Positions 43,738 to 52,349 are shown, numbered from the stretch's first letter. The stretch is 64,000 nucleotides of DNA from Pseudonocardia hierapolitana (GCF_007994075.1 NZ_VIWU01000001.1:3596001-3660000), one strand, 5' to 3'. Made by a program: numbers and translations. The notes: a model not told the origin generated them from the letters alone.

Positions 43738-44499
43738 ATGGAGATCTCCGGCGCGGCCGCCGTCGTCACCGGTGCGGCATCCGGCCTCGGCCTCGCGACC
43801 GCCGAGCGGCTGCTCGCCGCAGGCGCGCACGTCGTGCTGGTGGACCTGCCGTCGTCCCCCGGCGCCGACGTGGCGGCCCGGCTCGGGAAGCGGGCGCGGT
43901 TCGCCGCCGCGGACGTCACGGACGAGGAGTCGGTCGCGGCCGCGCTGGACACGGCGGCGGCGCTCGGGCCGCTGCGCGTGGCGGTCACGTGCGCCGGCAC
44001 CGCGCCGGCCGCCCGGGTGCTCGGCCGCGCCGGACCGCACCCGCTGGACCTGTTCGTCCGGTCCGTGCACGTCAACCTCGTCGGCACCTTCAACGTGCTC
44101 CGGCTCGCCGCCGAGCGGATGGCGGCCACCGTGCCCGTCGGCGAGGAGCGCGGGGTGCTCGTCACGACGGCTTCCGTGGCCGCGTTCGAGGGCCAGGTCG
44201 GGCAGGCCGCGTACGCCGCGGCGAAGGGCGGGGTCGTCGGCATGACCCTGCCGATCGCGCGCGAGCTGGCGCAGGTGGCGGTCCGGGTGGTGGCGATCGC
44301 GCCGGGCCTGTTCGACACCCCGATGCTGGCCGGCCTGCCGCAGGAGGCGCGCGACTCCCTCGGAGCTCAGGTGCCGCACCCGTCTCGGCTGGGCACACCC
44401 GCCGAGTTCGCCGACCTCGTCATGGCGGTCGTCGCCAATCCCATGCTCAACGGCGAGGTGATCCGCCTCGACGGCGCGATCCGCATGGCGCCGCGATGA
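43738..44499 (+). CDS. SDR, 3-hydroxyacyl-CoA dehydrogenase type (HSD17B10-like)
   Basis: The 253-residue enzyme resembles type 10 17-beta-hydroxysteroid/3-hydroxyacyl-CoA dehydrogenases: AAVVTGAASGLGLATAERL at the N-terminus, CAGTAPAARVLGR, the Ser of TTASVAAFEGQVGQ and YAAAKGGVVGMTLPIAREL, then APGLFDTPML. It would oxidise the 3-hydroxyacyl-CoA just before thiolysis. With the dehydrogenase and thiolase this leaves only an enoyl-CoA hydratase missing from a beta-oxidation round; none is in the window. It ends the right-hand arm. Confidence 0.87.
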   Translation: MEISGAAAVVTGAASGLGLATAERLLAAGAHVVLVDLPSSPGADVAARLGKRARFAAADVTDEESVAAALDTAAALGPLRVAVTCAGTAPAARVLGRAGPHPLDLFVRSVHVNLVGTFNVLRLAAERMAATVPVGEERGVLVTTASVAAFEGQVGQAAYAAAKGGVVGMTLPIARELAQVAVRVVAIAPGLFDTPMLAGLPQEARDSLGAQVPHPSRLGTPAEFADLVMAVVANPMLNGEVIRLDGAIRMAPR

Positions 44500-44508
44500 C
44501 GGTCCTGT

Positions 44509-45273
44509 TCAGAGCACCTTCGACAGGAACAGCTTCGTGCGTTCGTGCTGCGGGTTGGTCAGCACCTCGCGCGGGTTGCCCGCCTCCACCACACGGCCCT
44601 CGTCCATGAACACCAGCGAGTCGCCGACCTCGCGCGCGAAGCCCATCTCGTGCGTGACCACCACCATCGTCATGCCGTCGCGGGCCAGGCCGCGCATCAC
44701 GTCGAGGACCTCGCCGACGAGTTCGGGGTCGAGCGCGGACGTGGGCTCGTCGAAGAGCATGAGCCGCGGCTCCATCGCCAGCGCCCGCGCGATCGCCACC
44801 CGCTGCTGCTGCCCGCCGGAGAGCTGCGTGGGGTACGAGTCGCACTTGTCGACGAGCCCGACGCGGTCGAGCAGCTCGACGGCACGCTTGCGGGCGGCCT
44901 GCCGCTGCTCGCGCCGGACGGTGCGCGGCGCCTCCATGACGTTCTCGGCCGCCGTCATGTGCGGGAAGAGGTTGAAGCGCTGGAACACCATGCCGATGTC
45001 GCGGCGCTGCCGCGCGACCTCGGACTCGCGCAGCTCGTAGAGCTTGCCGCCGGCCTCCCGGTAGCCGATCAGCTCCCCGTTCACCCGCATCTGCCCGGCG
45101 TCGATGCGCTCGAGGTGGTTGATGCAGCGCAGGAACGTGGACTTGCCGGAGCCGGACGGCCCGATGACGCAGGCCACCTCGCCCGGCTGGACGGTGAGGT
45201 CGATGCCGCGCAGCACCTCCACCCGCCCGAAGCTCTTGTGGACGTCGGCCGCCTCGACCATGGGAACGCTCAA
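44509..45273 (-). CDS. Polar amino-acid ABC transporter ATPase
   Basis: The protein is a GlnQ/HisP-type ATPase of about 250-254 residues: Walker [14 protein letters not shown] near residue 38, Q-loop [12 protein letters not shown], signature [15 protein letters not shown] and Walker [18 protein letters not shown] extend the start to TTG 45273 because it forms TTGA with the stop of a tiny upstream frame and has GAGG at suitable spacing; the ATG four codons later (45261) lacks a ribosome site. It is last in the importer operon. Confidence 0.9.
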   Translation of the reverse strand: MSVPMVEAADVHKSFGRVEVLRGIDLTVQPGEVACVIGPSGSGKSTFLRCINHLERIDAGQMRVNGELIGYREAGGKLYELRESEVARQRRDIGMVFQRFNLFPHMTAAENVMEAPRTVRREQRQAARKRAVELLDRVGLVDKCDSYPTQLSGGQQQRVAIARALAMEPRLMLFDEPTSALDPELVGEVLDVMRGLARDGMTMVVVTHEMGFAREVGDSLVFMDEGRVVEAGNPREVLTNPQHERTKLFLSKVL

Positions 45274-45347
45274 CGCTCGGCCTCGCTGCCCTCGGCCGGC
45301 GCTTCGCGCAGGCGCTGTGACATTGATTCGCTCGCAAGCTCGCTCAT
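45270..45347 (-). CDS. Possible 25-residue coupling ORF
   Basis: Between permease and ATPase a 25-codon frame reads [20 protein letters not shown] and five more residues. Its ATG forms ATGA with the permease stop and its TGA forms TTGA with the probable ATPase start, so ribosomes could pass through all three frames without a break. The GAGCGAGCTTGCGAGCGAATC part resembles short dispersed actinobacterial sequences, so the frame may be a by-product of such a repeat. Confidence 0.35.
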   Translation of the reverse strand: MSELASESMSQRLREAPAEGSEAER

Positions 45348-46261
45348 GATTGCTGCTCCGGTTTGCGCCTGGGGAAGAGCCGCGCACCGGTCTGCATCCG
45401 GGTGGTGCCGCGCCCGTAGTAGCGCTCGATGTAGTACTGCCCGACCGACAGGAGCGAGGTCAGTGCCAGGTACCAGATGGACACCACGATGAGCAGCGGG
45501 ATCGTCTGGAAGTTGACCGCGTAGATCCGCTGAGCCGATGTCATCAGCTCGAAGTACCCGATGACGACCACGAGCGAGGTGGTCTTGAGCATCGAGATGG
45601 TCTCGTTCCCCGTGGGCGGGATGATCACCCGCATGGCCTGGGGAAGCACGATCCGGCGCAACGTCTGCGCCCGTGACATACCGAGCGCCCCGGCCGCTTC
45701 GGTCTGCCCTTGATCCACCGACTGCAGCCCGCCGCGAACGATCTCCGCCATGTAGGCGGCCTCGTTGAGGCCCAGGCCGAGCAGGCACGCGGCGAACTGG
45801 TTGATCAGCTGGTTGGTGTCGAACGAGACGAACTCCGGCCCGAACGGGATGCCGAGCGACAACCGCGGGTAGAGCGCGGCCAGGAAGTTCCAGAACAGCA
45901 GCTGCGCGATCACCGGGGTGCCGCGGAACAGCCAGATGTAGACGGCCGAGACGCCGGACAGGATCGGGTTCGGAGACAGCCGCATGACCGCGAGCGCGAC
46001 CCCGCCGACGATCCCGATGAACATCGACAACACGGTCAGGACCAGCGTGTTCTGCAGGCCGTTGAGGATCGGCGGGGAGAACAGGTACTGCCCGACGATC
46101 CGCCACCGGAAGCCGTCGTTGGTGAGCACCGTGTTGACGAACATCGCCGTCAGCACGGCCATCACCGCGACGGCGAGCCACCGGCCGGGGTGGCGCACCG
46201 GCACCGCCTTGATCGGCTCCGGCCGCCCTGCCTTCTCGATCGGCGGAGACACGCCTGTCAC
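45344..46261 (-). CDS. Polar amino-acid ABC transporter permease
   Basis: The 305-residue protein has a basic cytosolic N-terminus (to about residue 27), then a HisM/GlnP-type permease domain. Visible are [30 protein letters not shown], and the EAA loop [37 protein letters not shown] that contacts the ATPase. About six hydrophobic segments are present. GTG start lies 4 bp after the binding-protein stop. It probably forms a homodimer because only one permease gene is present. Confidence 0.9.
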   Translation of the reverse strand: MTGVSPPIEKAGRPEPIKAVPVRHPGRWLAVAVMAVLTAMFVNTVLTNDGFRWRIVGQYLFSPPILNGLQNTLVLTVLSMFIGIVGGVALAVMRLSPNPILSGVSAVYIWLFRGTPVIAQLLFWNFLAALYPRLSLGIPFGPEFVSFDTNQLINQFAACLLGLGLNEAAYMAEIVRGGLQSVDQGQTEAAGALGMSRAQTLRRIVLPQAMRVIIPPTGNETISMLKTTSLVVVIGYFELMTSAQRIYAVNFQTIPLLIVVSIWYLALTSLLSVGQYYIERYYGRGTTRMQTGARLFPRRKPEQQS

Positions 46262-46265
46262 GTCG

Positions 46266-47207
46266 TCAGCTCCGGATCTCCGAGGTCTGGATCGCGCCGT
46301 CGGACACGTTCCACTTCTCGAGGATCGCCGCGTAGGTGCCGTCGTCGATCAGGGCCTGCACGGCACCGCGCACGGCCTCGGCGTACTGGCCCTGGCCCTT
46401 CGGCAGGGCGGCGCCGTACGGCGCGGTGTCGTAGGCGTCGCCGAGCTCCTCGACCGCCCCGTCGGTGGTGGTGACCGCGTAGGCGACGACGGGCGAGTCG
46501 GCGAGCATGGCGACGATCCGGTTGGCCGCGAGCGCGAGGGTCACGTCGGACTGCGCCTGCAGCTCCGTCACCTGGATCGCGGGCTTGCCCTCCGCCGTGC
46601 ACTTCTCGTTGCGGGCGGCGAGATCCTCGACCTGCACGGTGCCGGCCTGCACCCCCACGGCCAGGCCGCAGAGGTCGTCGGGGTTGACGTTCTGCGGGTT
46701 GCCCGACGCGACGGCGATGCTGGTGCCCGCCGTGAAGTAGCTGACCATGTCGACGACCTGCGTGCGTTCATCGTTGATCGTGAACGACGACATCGCCATC
46801 TCGTAGCGCCCGGCCTCGACGCCGGCGATGATCCCGGAGAACTGCGTGTTCTCGAACTGCGCCTTGAGCCCCAGCTTCTGACCGATCGCCGTGCCGAGGT
46901 CGACGTCCATCCCGATGATCGTCGTGCCGTCGGGGGCGGTGAACTCGTTCGGCGCGTAGGAGGCGTCCACCCCGAACTGGAGCACGCCGTCGGACGCGAT
47001 CTGCTGCGGCACCATCGCGGCGAGCGCGTCGTCGCGGGCCACCGTCGGAACGGTCTCGGTGGGGGCGGCGCCGCCCGGGGCGGCCCCGGGCGCGCCCGCC
47101 GGTGGCGCGCCGCCGCTGCCGTCGCCGCCTGCACCGCACCCTGCGAGCAGGGTGGCGAGCGCGGCTGCGCCGAGCGCGACCGGGAACGAACGGCGGATGG
47201 CGGGCAC
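46266..47207 (-). CDS. Polar amino-acid ABC transporter substrate-binding lipoprotein
   Basis: The 313-residue protein has a lipoprotein signal ending LATLLAGC (Cys24), a Gly/Pro/Ala-rich linker, and a family 3 solute-binding domain: LQFGVDASYAPNEFTAPDG, GMDVDLGTAIGQKLGLK and EMAMSSFTINDERTQVVDMV. Glutamate, glutamine or a related amino acid is the likely cargo. I chose GTG 47207 for the GGAGG six bases upstream; the frame is open further but without a ribosome site. It heads the importer operon. Confidence 0.9.
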   Translation of the reverse strand: MPAIRRSFPVALGAAALATLLAGCGAGGDGSGGAPPAGAPGAAPGGAAPTETVPTVARDDALAAMVPQQIASDGVLQFGVDASYAPNEFTAPDGTTIIGMDVDLGTAIGQKLGLKAQFENTQFSGIIAGVEAGRYEMAMSSFTINDERTQVVDMVSYFTAGTSIAVASGNPQNVNPDDLCGLAVGVQAGTVQVEDLAARNEKCTAEGKPAIQVTELQAQSDVTLALAANRIVAMLADSPVVAYAVTTTDGAVEELGDAYDTAPYGAALPKGQGQYAEAVRGAVQALIDDGTYAAILEKWNVSDGAIQTSEIRS

Positions 47208-47416
47208 GATGGACCTCCTCGTGGGCGGTGAGTACGCGGGGATGCTGCCACTCGTACGTCTTTCGGACACCTCGGCGGTGGTCACTGTTGTGTGACATCA
47301 CCCAGAGTGATTCGGTTGGGATGTCCAGTGAGGAGCAGGGCTAGGTTGGGTACCCCCGGAACCGGCAGACACCGTGTACGCGTTGTCCGCGGTGAGACCA
47401 CTCAACGGAGGACCCG

Positions 47417-47785
47417 ATGGCCTTGATCAAACGCCTCGCACTGCTGGCCACCGCGGCCGAGGCAGCTCGCCGCTACGCGAAGAGCAACCCGGACAAGGCG
47501 GCCAAGTACCTCGACCAGGCCGCGGCGTTCGTCGACAAGCAGACGAAGGGCAAGTACTCGGGCCAGATCCGCGGCGCGGCCGACAAGGCGAAGGGGCTCG
47601 CCGGGATCCGGCAGACGCCCGGGTACGGCGCCACCGGCAACGGTTACACGCAGGGTTACGAGCAGAACGCGGGCTTCGGCAAGACGGCCGATTACACGGC
47701 GCCGACCCCGCCGCCGCCGTCGACGCCCCAGCAGCCCCAGCAGCCCCAGCCGGGCCAGGCAGGCCCCACCGAGCCGGGCCGGTAG
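47417..47785 (+). CDS. MT0933-like antitoxin family protein, no adjacent toxin
   Basis: The 122-residue protein has the family pattern AAEAARRYAKSNPDKAAKYLDQAA and FVDKQTKGKYSGQIRGAADKAKGL in its first 60 residues, then a low-complexity tail rich in Gly, Thr, Pro and Gln (PPPPSTPQQPQQPQPGQAG). The family is named for a mycobacterial antitoxin, but no toxin gene (typically SRPBCC-like) lies beside it. It may instead be a stress or structural protein. A strong hairpin terminator follows the stop. Confidence 0.7.
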   Translation: MALIKRLALLATAAEAARRYAKSNPDKAAKYLDQAAAFVDKQTKGKYSGQIRGAADKAKGLAGIRQTPGYGATGNGYTQGYEQNAGFGKTADYTAPTPPPPSTPQQPQQPQPGQAGPTEPGR

Positions 47786-47804
47786 CCGCAGGCCGGCAGT
47801 GCCG

Positions 47805-47837
47805 AACGGCACGTCCCGACGACCGGGACGTGCCGTT
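47805..47837 (+). terminator. Rho-independent-like terminator
   Basis: AACGGCACGTCCCG (47805-47818) pairs perfectly with CGGGACGTGCCGTT (47824-47837) over a 5-base loop, followed by TTTCTCT. It starts 20 bp after the antitoxin-family stop codon. Confidence 0.8.
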
Positions 47838-47876
47838 TCTCTGCCGGATTGCCGGCGCTCCGCCCCGGCGGGGCAG

Positions 47877-47964
47877 CCTTCGAGGCGCCGCCCTGCTCCT
47901 CCGGTGCTCGGTCGCTCGTACCTGATCGCCTCCGCTTCGCTCCGGCGGCTCGCAGGCCCTCGAG
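47877..47964 (+). repeat. Dispersed repeat, copy 2 (units A then B)
   Basis: Unit A (47877-47919, CCTTCGAGGCGCCGCC at its start) and unit B (47923-47964, ending CTCGCAGGCCCTCGAG) match the copy in the fucose operon at 42 of 43 and 38 of 42 positions, but in opposite strand and permuted order. Here the units are separated by three bases. The copy is intergenic, after the terminator and before the dehydrogenase operon; no gene is credible in the 370-bp gap. Confidence 0.75.
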
Positions 47965-48058
47965 ACGCGGTCCCCTCGGTCGGGTGTCTCACAGCTCCGG
48001 AAGGGCTCGCGGGGCATCTCCCCTGCGCGTGTGTGCCGTGTCAGGATGGCGCCCTGAG

Positions 48059-48094
48059 CCGGTCGGGGTCCCGCACCGGGGTGCCCCCGACCGG
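48059..48094 (+). promoter_or_regulatory. Hairpin in the leader of the 2-oxoacid dehydrogenase operon
   Basis: CCGGTCGGGG (48059-48068) pairs with CCCCGACCGG (48085-48094) around a 16-base loop, 61 bp before the E1 alpha start. No T run follows. It could end transcription from the left or sit in the operon leader; the sequence does not decide between these. Confidence 0.4.
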
Positions 48095-48155
48095 ACGCGC
48101 CCCGCCCTGCGTCCCGCCACGAACGGGAGCAGGTCGATGAGCACGAGGAGGCACC

Positions 48156-49346
48156 GTGTCCGTTCCGCAGGACTGGATCCCACCCAAGGCGGGCGTTCAG
48201 GAGTCGCGGCCCAGCCGTGAGCACGTGGTCGCCGGCCTGAAGGCCACCGACGAGGGCGATCCGGAGCTCGTGCAGCTCCTCACGCCAGAGGGGGAGCGGG
48301 TGTCCGATCCCCGCTTCGACTCCTACGCCACGGACCTCGACGTCGACGCCCTGCGCAGCCTCTACCGGGACCTGGTGCTGGTGCGCCGGTTCGACCGGGA
48401 GGGCAACGCGCTGCAGCGCCAGGGCCAGCTCGGGATCTGGGTTCCGCTGCTCGGTCAGGAGGCCGCGCAGATCGGGGCGGGGCGGGCCATGGCGCCCCAG
48501 GACATGGCGTTCCCGTCGTACCGGGAGCACGGGGTGGCGTGGACCCGCGGGATCGACCCCACCGAACTGCTCGGCATCTTCCGCGGCACCGACCACGGCA
48601 GCTGGGACCCCAAGGCGTCCCGCTTCCACCTCTACACGATCGTCATCGGCAACCAGGTCCTCAACGCCACCGGCTACGCGATGGGCCAGAAGTTCGAGGG
48701 CAAGGTCGGAGAGGGCCCGGACAGCGAGGCCACGATCTGCTTCTTCGGCGACGGCGCCACCAGCCAGGGCGACGTGCACGAAGGCTTCGTCTGGGCCGCC
48801 GTGTACGACGCGCCGGTCGTCTTCTACTGCCAGAACAACCAGTGGGCCATCTCCGAGCCCACCGAGCGGCAGAGCCGGGTGCCGCTCTACAAGCGCGCCA
48901 CCGGCTACGGGTTCCCCGGCATCCGGGTCGACGGCAACGACGTGCTGGCCTGCCTCGCCGTCACGCGCTGGGCGCTCGAGGAGTGCCGTTCCGGCAACGG
49001 CCCGGTGCTGATCGAGGCGTTCACGTACCGCATGGACGCGCACACCACGTCCGACGACCCGTCGCGCTACCGCCTCGCCGACGAACTGGAGCTGTGGAAG
49101 CTCAAGGACCCGATCGAGCGGGTGCGCGTCAACCTGGTGCGCGAGCACCACGTCGGGCAGGAGTTCTTCGACGAGGTGCAGGCCGAGTCCGACGAGCTGG
49201 CCGCGCGGTTCCGCGAGTTCTGCGAGAACATGCCCCAGCCCGCCCCGGACCGGATGTTCTCGCAGGTCTACGCGGAACCGTCGCCGGTGCTGGAGGCGCA
49301 GCGCGCCGCGTACCTGGAGTACCACGCCTCCTTCGAGGGGGTCTGA
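48156..49346 (+). CDS. 2-oxoacid dehydrogenase E1 component, alpha subunit
   Basis: The 396-residue subunit binds thiamine diphosphate through GDGATSQGDVHEG near residue 198 and closing QNNQWAIS, the standard TPP motif. Upstream LGQEAAQIGAGRAM and FPSYREHGVAWTRG are typical. The regulatory-loop region TYRMDAHTTSDDPSRYR is of the branched-chain or pyruvate type with separate alpha and beta chains. With no regulator or other pathway genes nearby I cannot choose between branched-chain 2-oxoacids and pyruvate, though the branched-chain form is common in actinobacteria. GTG start follows GAGGAGG. Confidence 0.88.
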   Translation: MSVPQDWIPPKAGVQESRPSREHVVAGLKATDEGDPELVQLLTPEGERVSDPRFDSYATDLDVDALRSLYRDLVLVRRFDREGNALQRQGQLGIWVPLLGQEAAQIGAGRAMAPQDMAFPSYREHGVAWTRGIDPTELLGIFRGTDHGSWDPKASRFHLYTIVIGNQVLNATGYAMGQKFEGKVGEGPDSEATICFFGDGATSQGDVHEGFVWAAVYDAPVVFYCQNNQWAISEPTERQSRVPLYKRATGYGFPGIRVDGNDVLACLAVTRWALEECRSGNGPVLIEAFTYRMDAHTTSDDPSRYRLADELELWKLKDPIERVRVNLVREHHVGQEFFDEVQAESDELAARFREFCENMPQPAPDRMFSQVYAEPSPVLEAQRAAYLEYHASFEGV

Positions 49347-49347
49347 G

Positions 49348-50322
49348 ATGGCCCAGACGACACTGGCCAAGGCGCTGAACAACGGCCTGCGGGCGGCGAT
49401 GGAGCGCGACCCGAAGGTCATCGTGATGGGCGAGGACGTCGGCAAGCTCGGCGGCGTCTACCGCGTCACCGACGGACTGCAGAAGGACTTCGGCGAGCAG
49501 CGCGTGCTCGACACCCCCCTGGCGGAGTCGGGCATCATCGGCACCGCCATCGGCCTCGCGATCCGCGGCTTCCGGCCGGTGTGCGAGATCCAGTTCGACG
49601 GGTTCGTCTTCCCCGGCTTCGACCAGATCGTCTCCCAGCTGGCCAAGCTGCACTACCGATCGCAGGGCAAGGTCGCGGTGCCGGTCGTGGTGCGCATCCC
49701 GTTCGGCGGCGGCATCGGCGCCGTCGAGCACCACAGCGAGTCGCCCGAGTCGTACTTCGCGCACGCCGCGGGGCTGAAGGTCGTGGCCTGCTCGAACCCG
49801 GCCGACGCCTACTGGATGATCCAGCAGGCCATCGCGAGCGACGATCCGGTGATCTTCTTCGAGCCCAAGCGGCGGTACTGGGAGAAGGGCGAGGTCGACC
49901 CGGACGCCGAGCCGCAGCCGCTCTTCGCCTCCCGCGTGGTGCGCCCGGGCAGCACGCTGACGGTCGCCACCTACGGGCCGATGCTCAAGACCTGTCTCGC
50001 CGCCGCCTCCGCCGCCGAGACCGAGGGCCACGACATCGAGGTGATCGACCTGCGCACGCTGTCCCCGCTCGACCTCGACCCCGTCGTGGAGTCGGTGCGC
50101 CGCACCGGCCGCCTCGTCGTGGTGTCCGAGGCGCCGTCGGAGTCGTCGATCACCTCCGAGATCGCCGCCCGCGTCCAGCAGGAGGCGTTCTACTCCCTCG
50201 AAGCACCGGTGCTGCGGGTCACCGGGTTCGACACGCCCTACCCGCCGTCGAAGTGCGAGGAGGACTACCTCCCCGACCTCGACCGTGTCCTCGACGCCGT
50301 CGACCGCTCGCTGGCCTGGTGA
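49348..50322 (+). CDS. 2-oxoacid dehydrogenase E1 component, beta subunit
   Basis: The 324-residue subunit completes the E1 heterotetramer. Recognisable blocks are VIVMGEDVGKLGGVYRVTDG near residue 26, LDTPLAESGIIGTAIGLAI, EIQFDGFVFPGFDQIVSQ, PFGGGIGAVEHHSESPE, and the transketolase C-terminal domain with VIDLRTLSPLDLD. It starts one base after the alpha-subunit stop region and overlaps the E2 start as GTGA, giving a tightly coupled operon. Confidence 0.92.
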   Translation: MAQTTLAKALNNGLRAAMERDPKVIVMGEDVGKLGGVYRVTDGLQKDFGEQRVLDTPLAESGIIGTAIGLAIRGFRPVCEIQFDGFVFPGFDQIVSQLAKLHYRSQGKVAVPVVVRIPFGGGIGAVEHHSESPESYFAHAAGLKVVACSNPADAYWMIQQAIASDDPVIFFEPKRRYWEKGEVDPDAEPQPLFASRVVRPGSTLTVATYGPMLKTCLAAASAAETEGHDIEVIDLRTLSPLDLDPVVESVRRTGRLVVVSEAPSESSITSEIAARVQQEAFYSLEAPVLRVTGFDTPYPPSKCEEDYLPDLDRVLDAVDRSLAW

Positions 50323-51641
50323 CGACGGTGGCACTGCGCGAGTTCCCCATGCCCGACGTCGGCGAGGGCCTCACCGAGGCCGAGATCGTCGCCTGGCAGG
50401 TCGAGCCGGGCGACACCGTCACGGTCAACCAGGTCATCTGCGAGATCGAAACGGCGAAGGCCGCCGTCGAGCTGCCATGCCCCTGGGCCGGCACGGTCGG
50501 CGAGCTGCTCGTGGAACCCGGTGTGACGATCGAGGTCGGCACGCCGATCATCACGATCGACACCGGTGGCGGCGCGCCGGCCGTGACGGCGGGCGACGAC
50601 GAGGCGGTCCCCAACCTGGTGGGCTACGGCCCCCGTCAGGCCTCGGCGACCCGCCGCCCGCGCAGGTCGGCGACCGCGGCGGACCAGGCACCCGAACCAC
50701 AGGACGACGGTCGTGCTCCGGCGGCTGCGGGGCAGGGCCGCCATGCTGCGGAAGCGGAGGCGGCGCCCGAGCCGGTCCCGCTCGCCAAGCCGCCCGTGCG
50801 CAAGCTCGCCAAGGACCTCGGGATCGACCTGCGCAGCATCCGCGGCAGTGGTGAGGGTGGCGTGATCACCCGTGCCGACGTGGAGACCGCGGCCGCCCCG
50901 GCCCCGAGCGCTCCGGCCCCGAGCGCACCCGCCGCGAGCGTGGGCGGGGTGCGCAGGGAGCCGATCCGCGGGGTGCGCAAGGCCACCGCGGCGGCCGTGG
51001 CGGGCAGCGCGTTCACCGCGCCCCACGTCACCGAGTTCCTCGCCGTCGACGTCACGGCCACGATGGCGCTGCGGGACCGGTTGAGGGGCACCCGCGAGTA
51101 CGCCGACGTGAAGCTCACGCCACTGGCGTTCGTGGCGAAGGCGGTGTGCCTGGCCGCGAAGCGCACCCCCGAGGTGAACGCGTCCTGGGACGAGCCCGCC
51201 GGGGAGATCGTCTACTACGACCGGGTGCAGCTCGGGATCGCCGCGGCCACCCCGCGTGGCCTGATCGTGCCGAAGATCCGCGACGCCGACACGCTCTCCC
51301 TGCGGGAGCTGGCCGGTGCGCTCGCCGACCTCACCGAGACCGCGCGGGCCGGGAAGACGCCGCCCGCCGACCTGGTCGGCGGCACCTTCACCATCACCAA
51401 CGTCGGCGTGTTCGGCGTGGACACCGGCACCCCGATCCTCAACCCGGGGGAGGCGGCGATCCTCGCGGTGGGCGCGATCAAGCCGATGGCGTGGGTGGTG
51501 GACGGCGAGCTCGCGGTGCGCACCGTGTGCCAGCTGGCGCTGTCGTTCGACCACCGGCTCGTCGACGGCGAGCAGGGCTCCCGCTTCCTCGCCGATGTCG
51601 GCGCGCTGCTGACGGACCCGGGGCTCGCGCTCACGTGGTGA
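50319..51641 (+). CDS. 2-oxoacid dehydrogenase E2, lipoyl acyltransferase
   Basis: The 440-residue protein has one lipoyl domain (DVGEGLTEAEIVAW and the lipoylated Lys47 in EIETAKAAVE). A variable Ala/Pro linker with APAPSAPAPSAPAAS follows, as does an E1/E3-binding domain (KPPVRKLAKDLGIDLRSIRGSG near residue 150). The catalytic acyltransferase domain ends in SFDHRLVDG, where the His is the general base. It transfers the acyl group to CoA. No E3 (dihydrolipoamide dehydrogenase) gene follows, so a shared E3 from elsewhere must be used. Confidence 0.92.
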   Translation: MTTVALREFPMPDVGEGLTEAEIVAWQVEPGDTVTVNQVICEIETAKAAVELPCPWAGTVGELLVEPGVTIEVGTPIITIDTGGGAPAVTAGDDEAVPNLVGYGPRQASATRRPRRSATAADQAPEPQDDGRAPAAAGQGRHAAEAEAAPEPVPLAKPPVRKLAKDLGIDLRSIRGSGEGGVITRADVETAAAPAPSAPAPSAPAASVGGVRREPIRGVRKATAAAVAGSAFTAPHVTEFLAVDVTATMALRDRLRGTREYADVKLTPLAFVAKAVCLAAKRTPEVNASWDEPAGEIVYYDRVQLGIAAATPRGLIVPKIRDADTLSLRELAGALADLTETARAGKTPPADLVGGTFTITNVGVFGVDTGTPILNPGEAAILAVGAIKPMAWVVDGELAVRTVCQLALSFDHRLVDGEQGSRFLADVGALLTDPGLALTW

Positions 51642-51696
51642 CCGACTCGTGACCCCACGTCGGGAGCATCGGCGGCACCTCGTGCGTTAACCAGGC

Positions 51697-52170
51697 ATGG
51701 CGTTCGTGCTCCTGTACCTCGTGATCGAGATCGTCGCGCTGGTCGCGCTCGGTTCGGCGATCGGGCTGGGCTGGACGCTTCTCGTGCTCCTGGCCGGTTC
51801 CGTCGTCGGCCTGTGGCTCGCGCGCCGGGAAGGGGTGCGGGCCGCGCAGGCCCTCGCCGAGGCCGTGAACAACCGGCGGGTGCCCACCAACGAGATCACC
51901 GACGGCATGCTCGTGGCCGCGGGCGGCGTGCTGCTGTTCGTGCCCGGCCTGGTCACCGACCTCGCAGGCCTGCTGCTGGTGCTGTCGCCCACCCGCGCAC
52001 TGGTGCGGCGCAGGCTGGTGCGCGCCGCCGAGGAGCGCTCACCCGAGCTGCGCTCCGCACGGATCCGCGCCCAGGCGCCGGTGGTCGACGGCGAGGTGGT
52101 CGAGCCCGACGCGCCCCGCCCCGACCGCCTCGTGATCGAGGGCACCGTGGTGCCCGGCGACCCGCGCTGA
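51697..52170 (+). CDS. fxsA: FxsA family membrane protein
   Basis: The 157-residue protein has the FxsA pattern: two to four hydrophobic segments with EIVALVALGSAIGLGWTLLV, GLWLARREGVRAA, and the signature ITDGMLVAAGGVLLFVPGLVTDLAGLLLVL. The C-terminal tail is cytosolic and charged. E. coli FxsA affects phage T7 exclusion by F plasmids; its normal role is unknown. It is convergent with a SIMPL-domain gene, and an IS110-type element lies between the two ends. Confidence 0.87.
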   Translation: MAFVLLYLVIEIVALVALGSAIGLGWTLLVLLAGSVVGLWLARREGVRAAQALAEAVNNRRVPTNEITDGMLVAAGGVLLFVPGLVTDLAGLLLVLSPTRALVRRRLVRAAEERSPELRSARIRAQAPVVDGEVVEPDAPRPDRLVIEGTVVPGDPR

Positions 52171-52176
52171 CCCGAC

Positions 52177-52208
52177 CGACTTCACACACCGTCTCCCGAC
52201 TCCACACA
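52177..52208 (+). repeat. Left inverted repeat of the IS110 locus
   Basis: CGACTTCACA at 52177-52186 and CGACTCCACA at 52197-52206 recur with a period of 20 bases. The block matches the reverse complement of 53815-53846 at about 25 of 32 positions. It starts 7 bp after the fxsA stop codon. Confidence 0.75.
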
Positions 52209-52349
52209 AGCGTCTTGGCCCTGGTGGGGCGGGCGTTCGGCCGGGAAAATCCGTGGTGGCTGCCCGCTGACGCCGACCCTCCTTGATCGTAAGAGGTCGT
52301 ACACAAGCGGGGTGGAGAGGGCCGCGCTCCTGGGAGCTTCATTGTCGCT
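52209..52349 (+). other. IS110 left non-coding end, candidate bridge-RNA region
   Basis: IS110-group recombinases are now known to be guided by a bridge RNA encoded in the non-coding end upstream of the transposase. This 141-bp stretch (about 170 bp with the repeat) has the expected place and size and no credible coding frame. I could not fold it by hand into the two-loop structure, nor match guide segments to the flanks with confidence. It is a candidate by position only. Confidence 0.35.
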
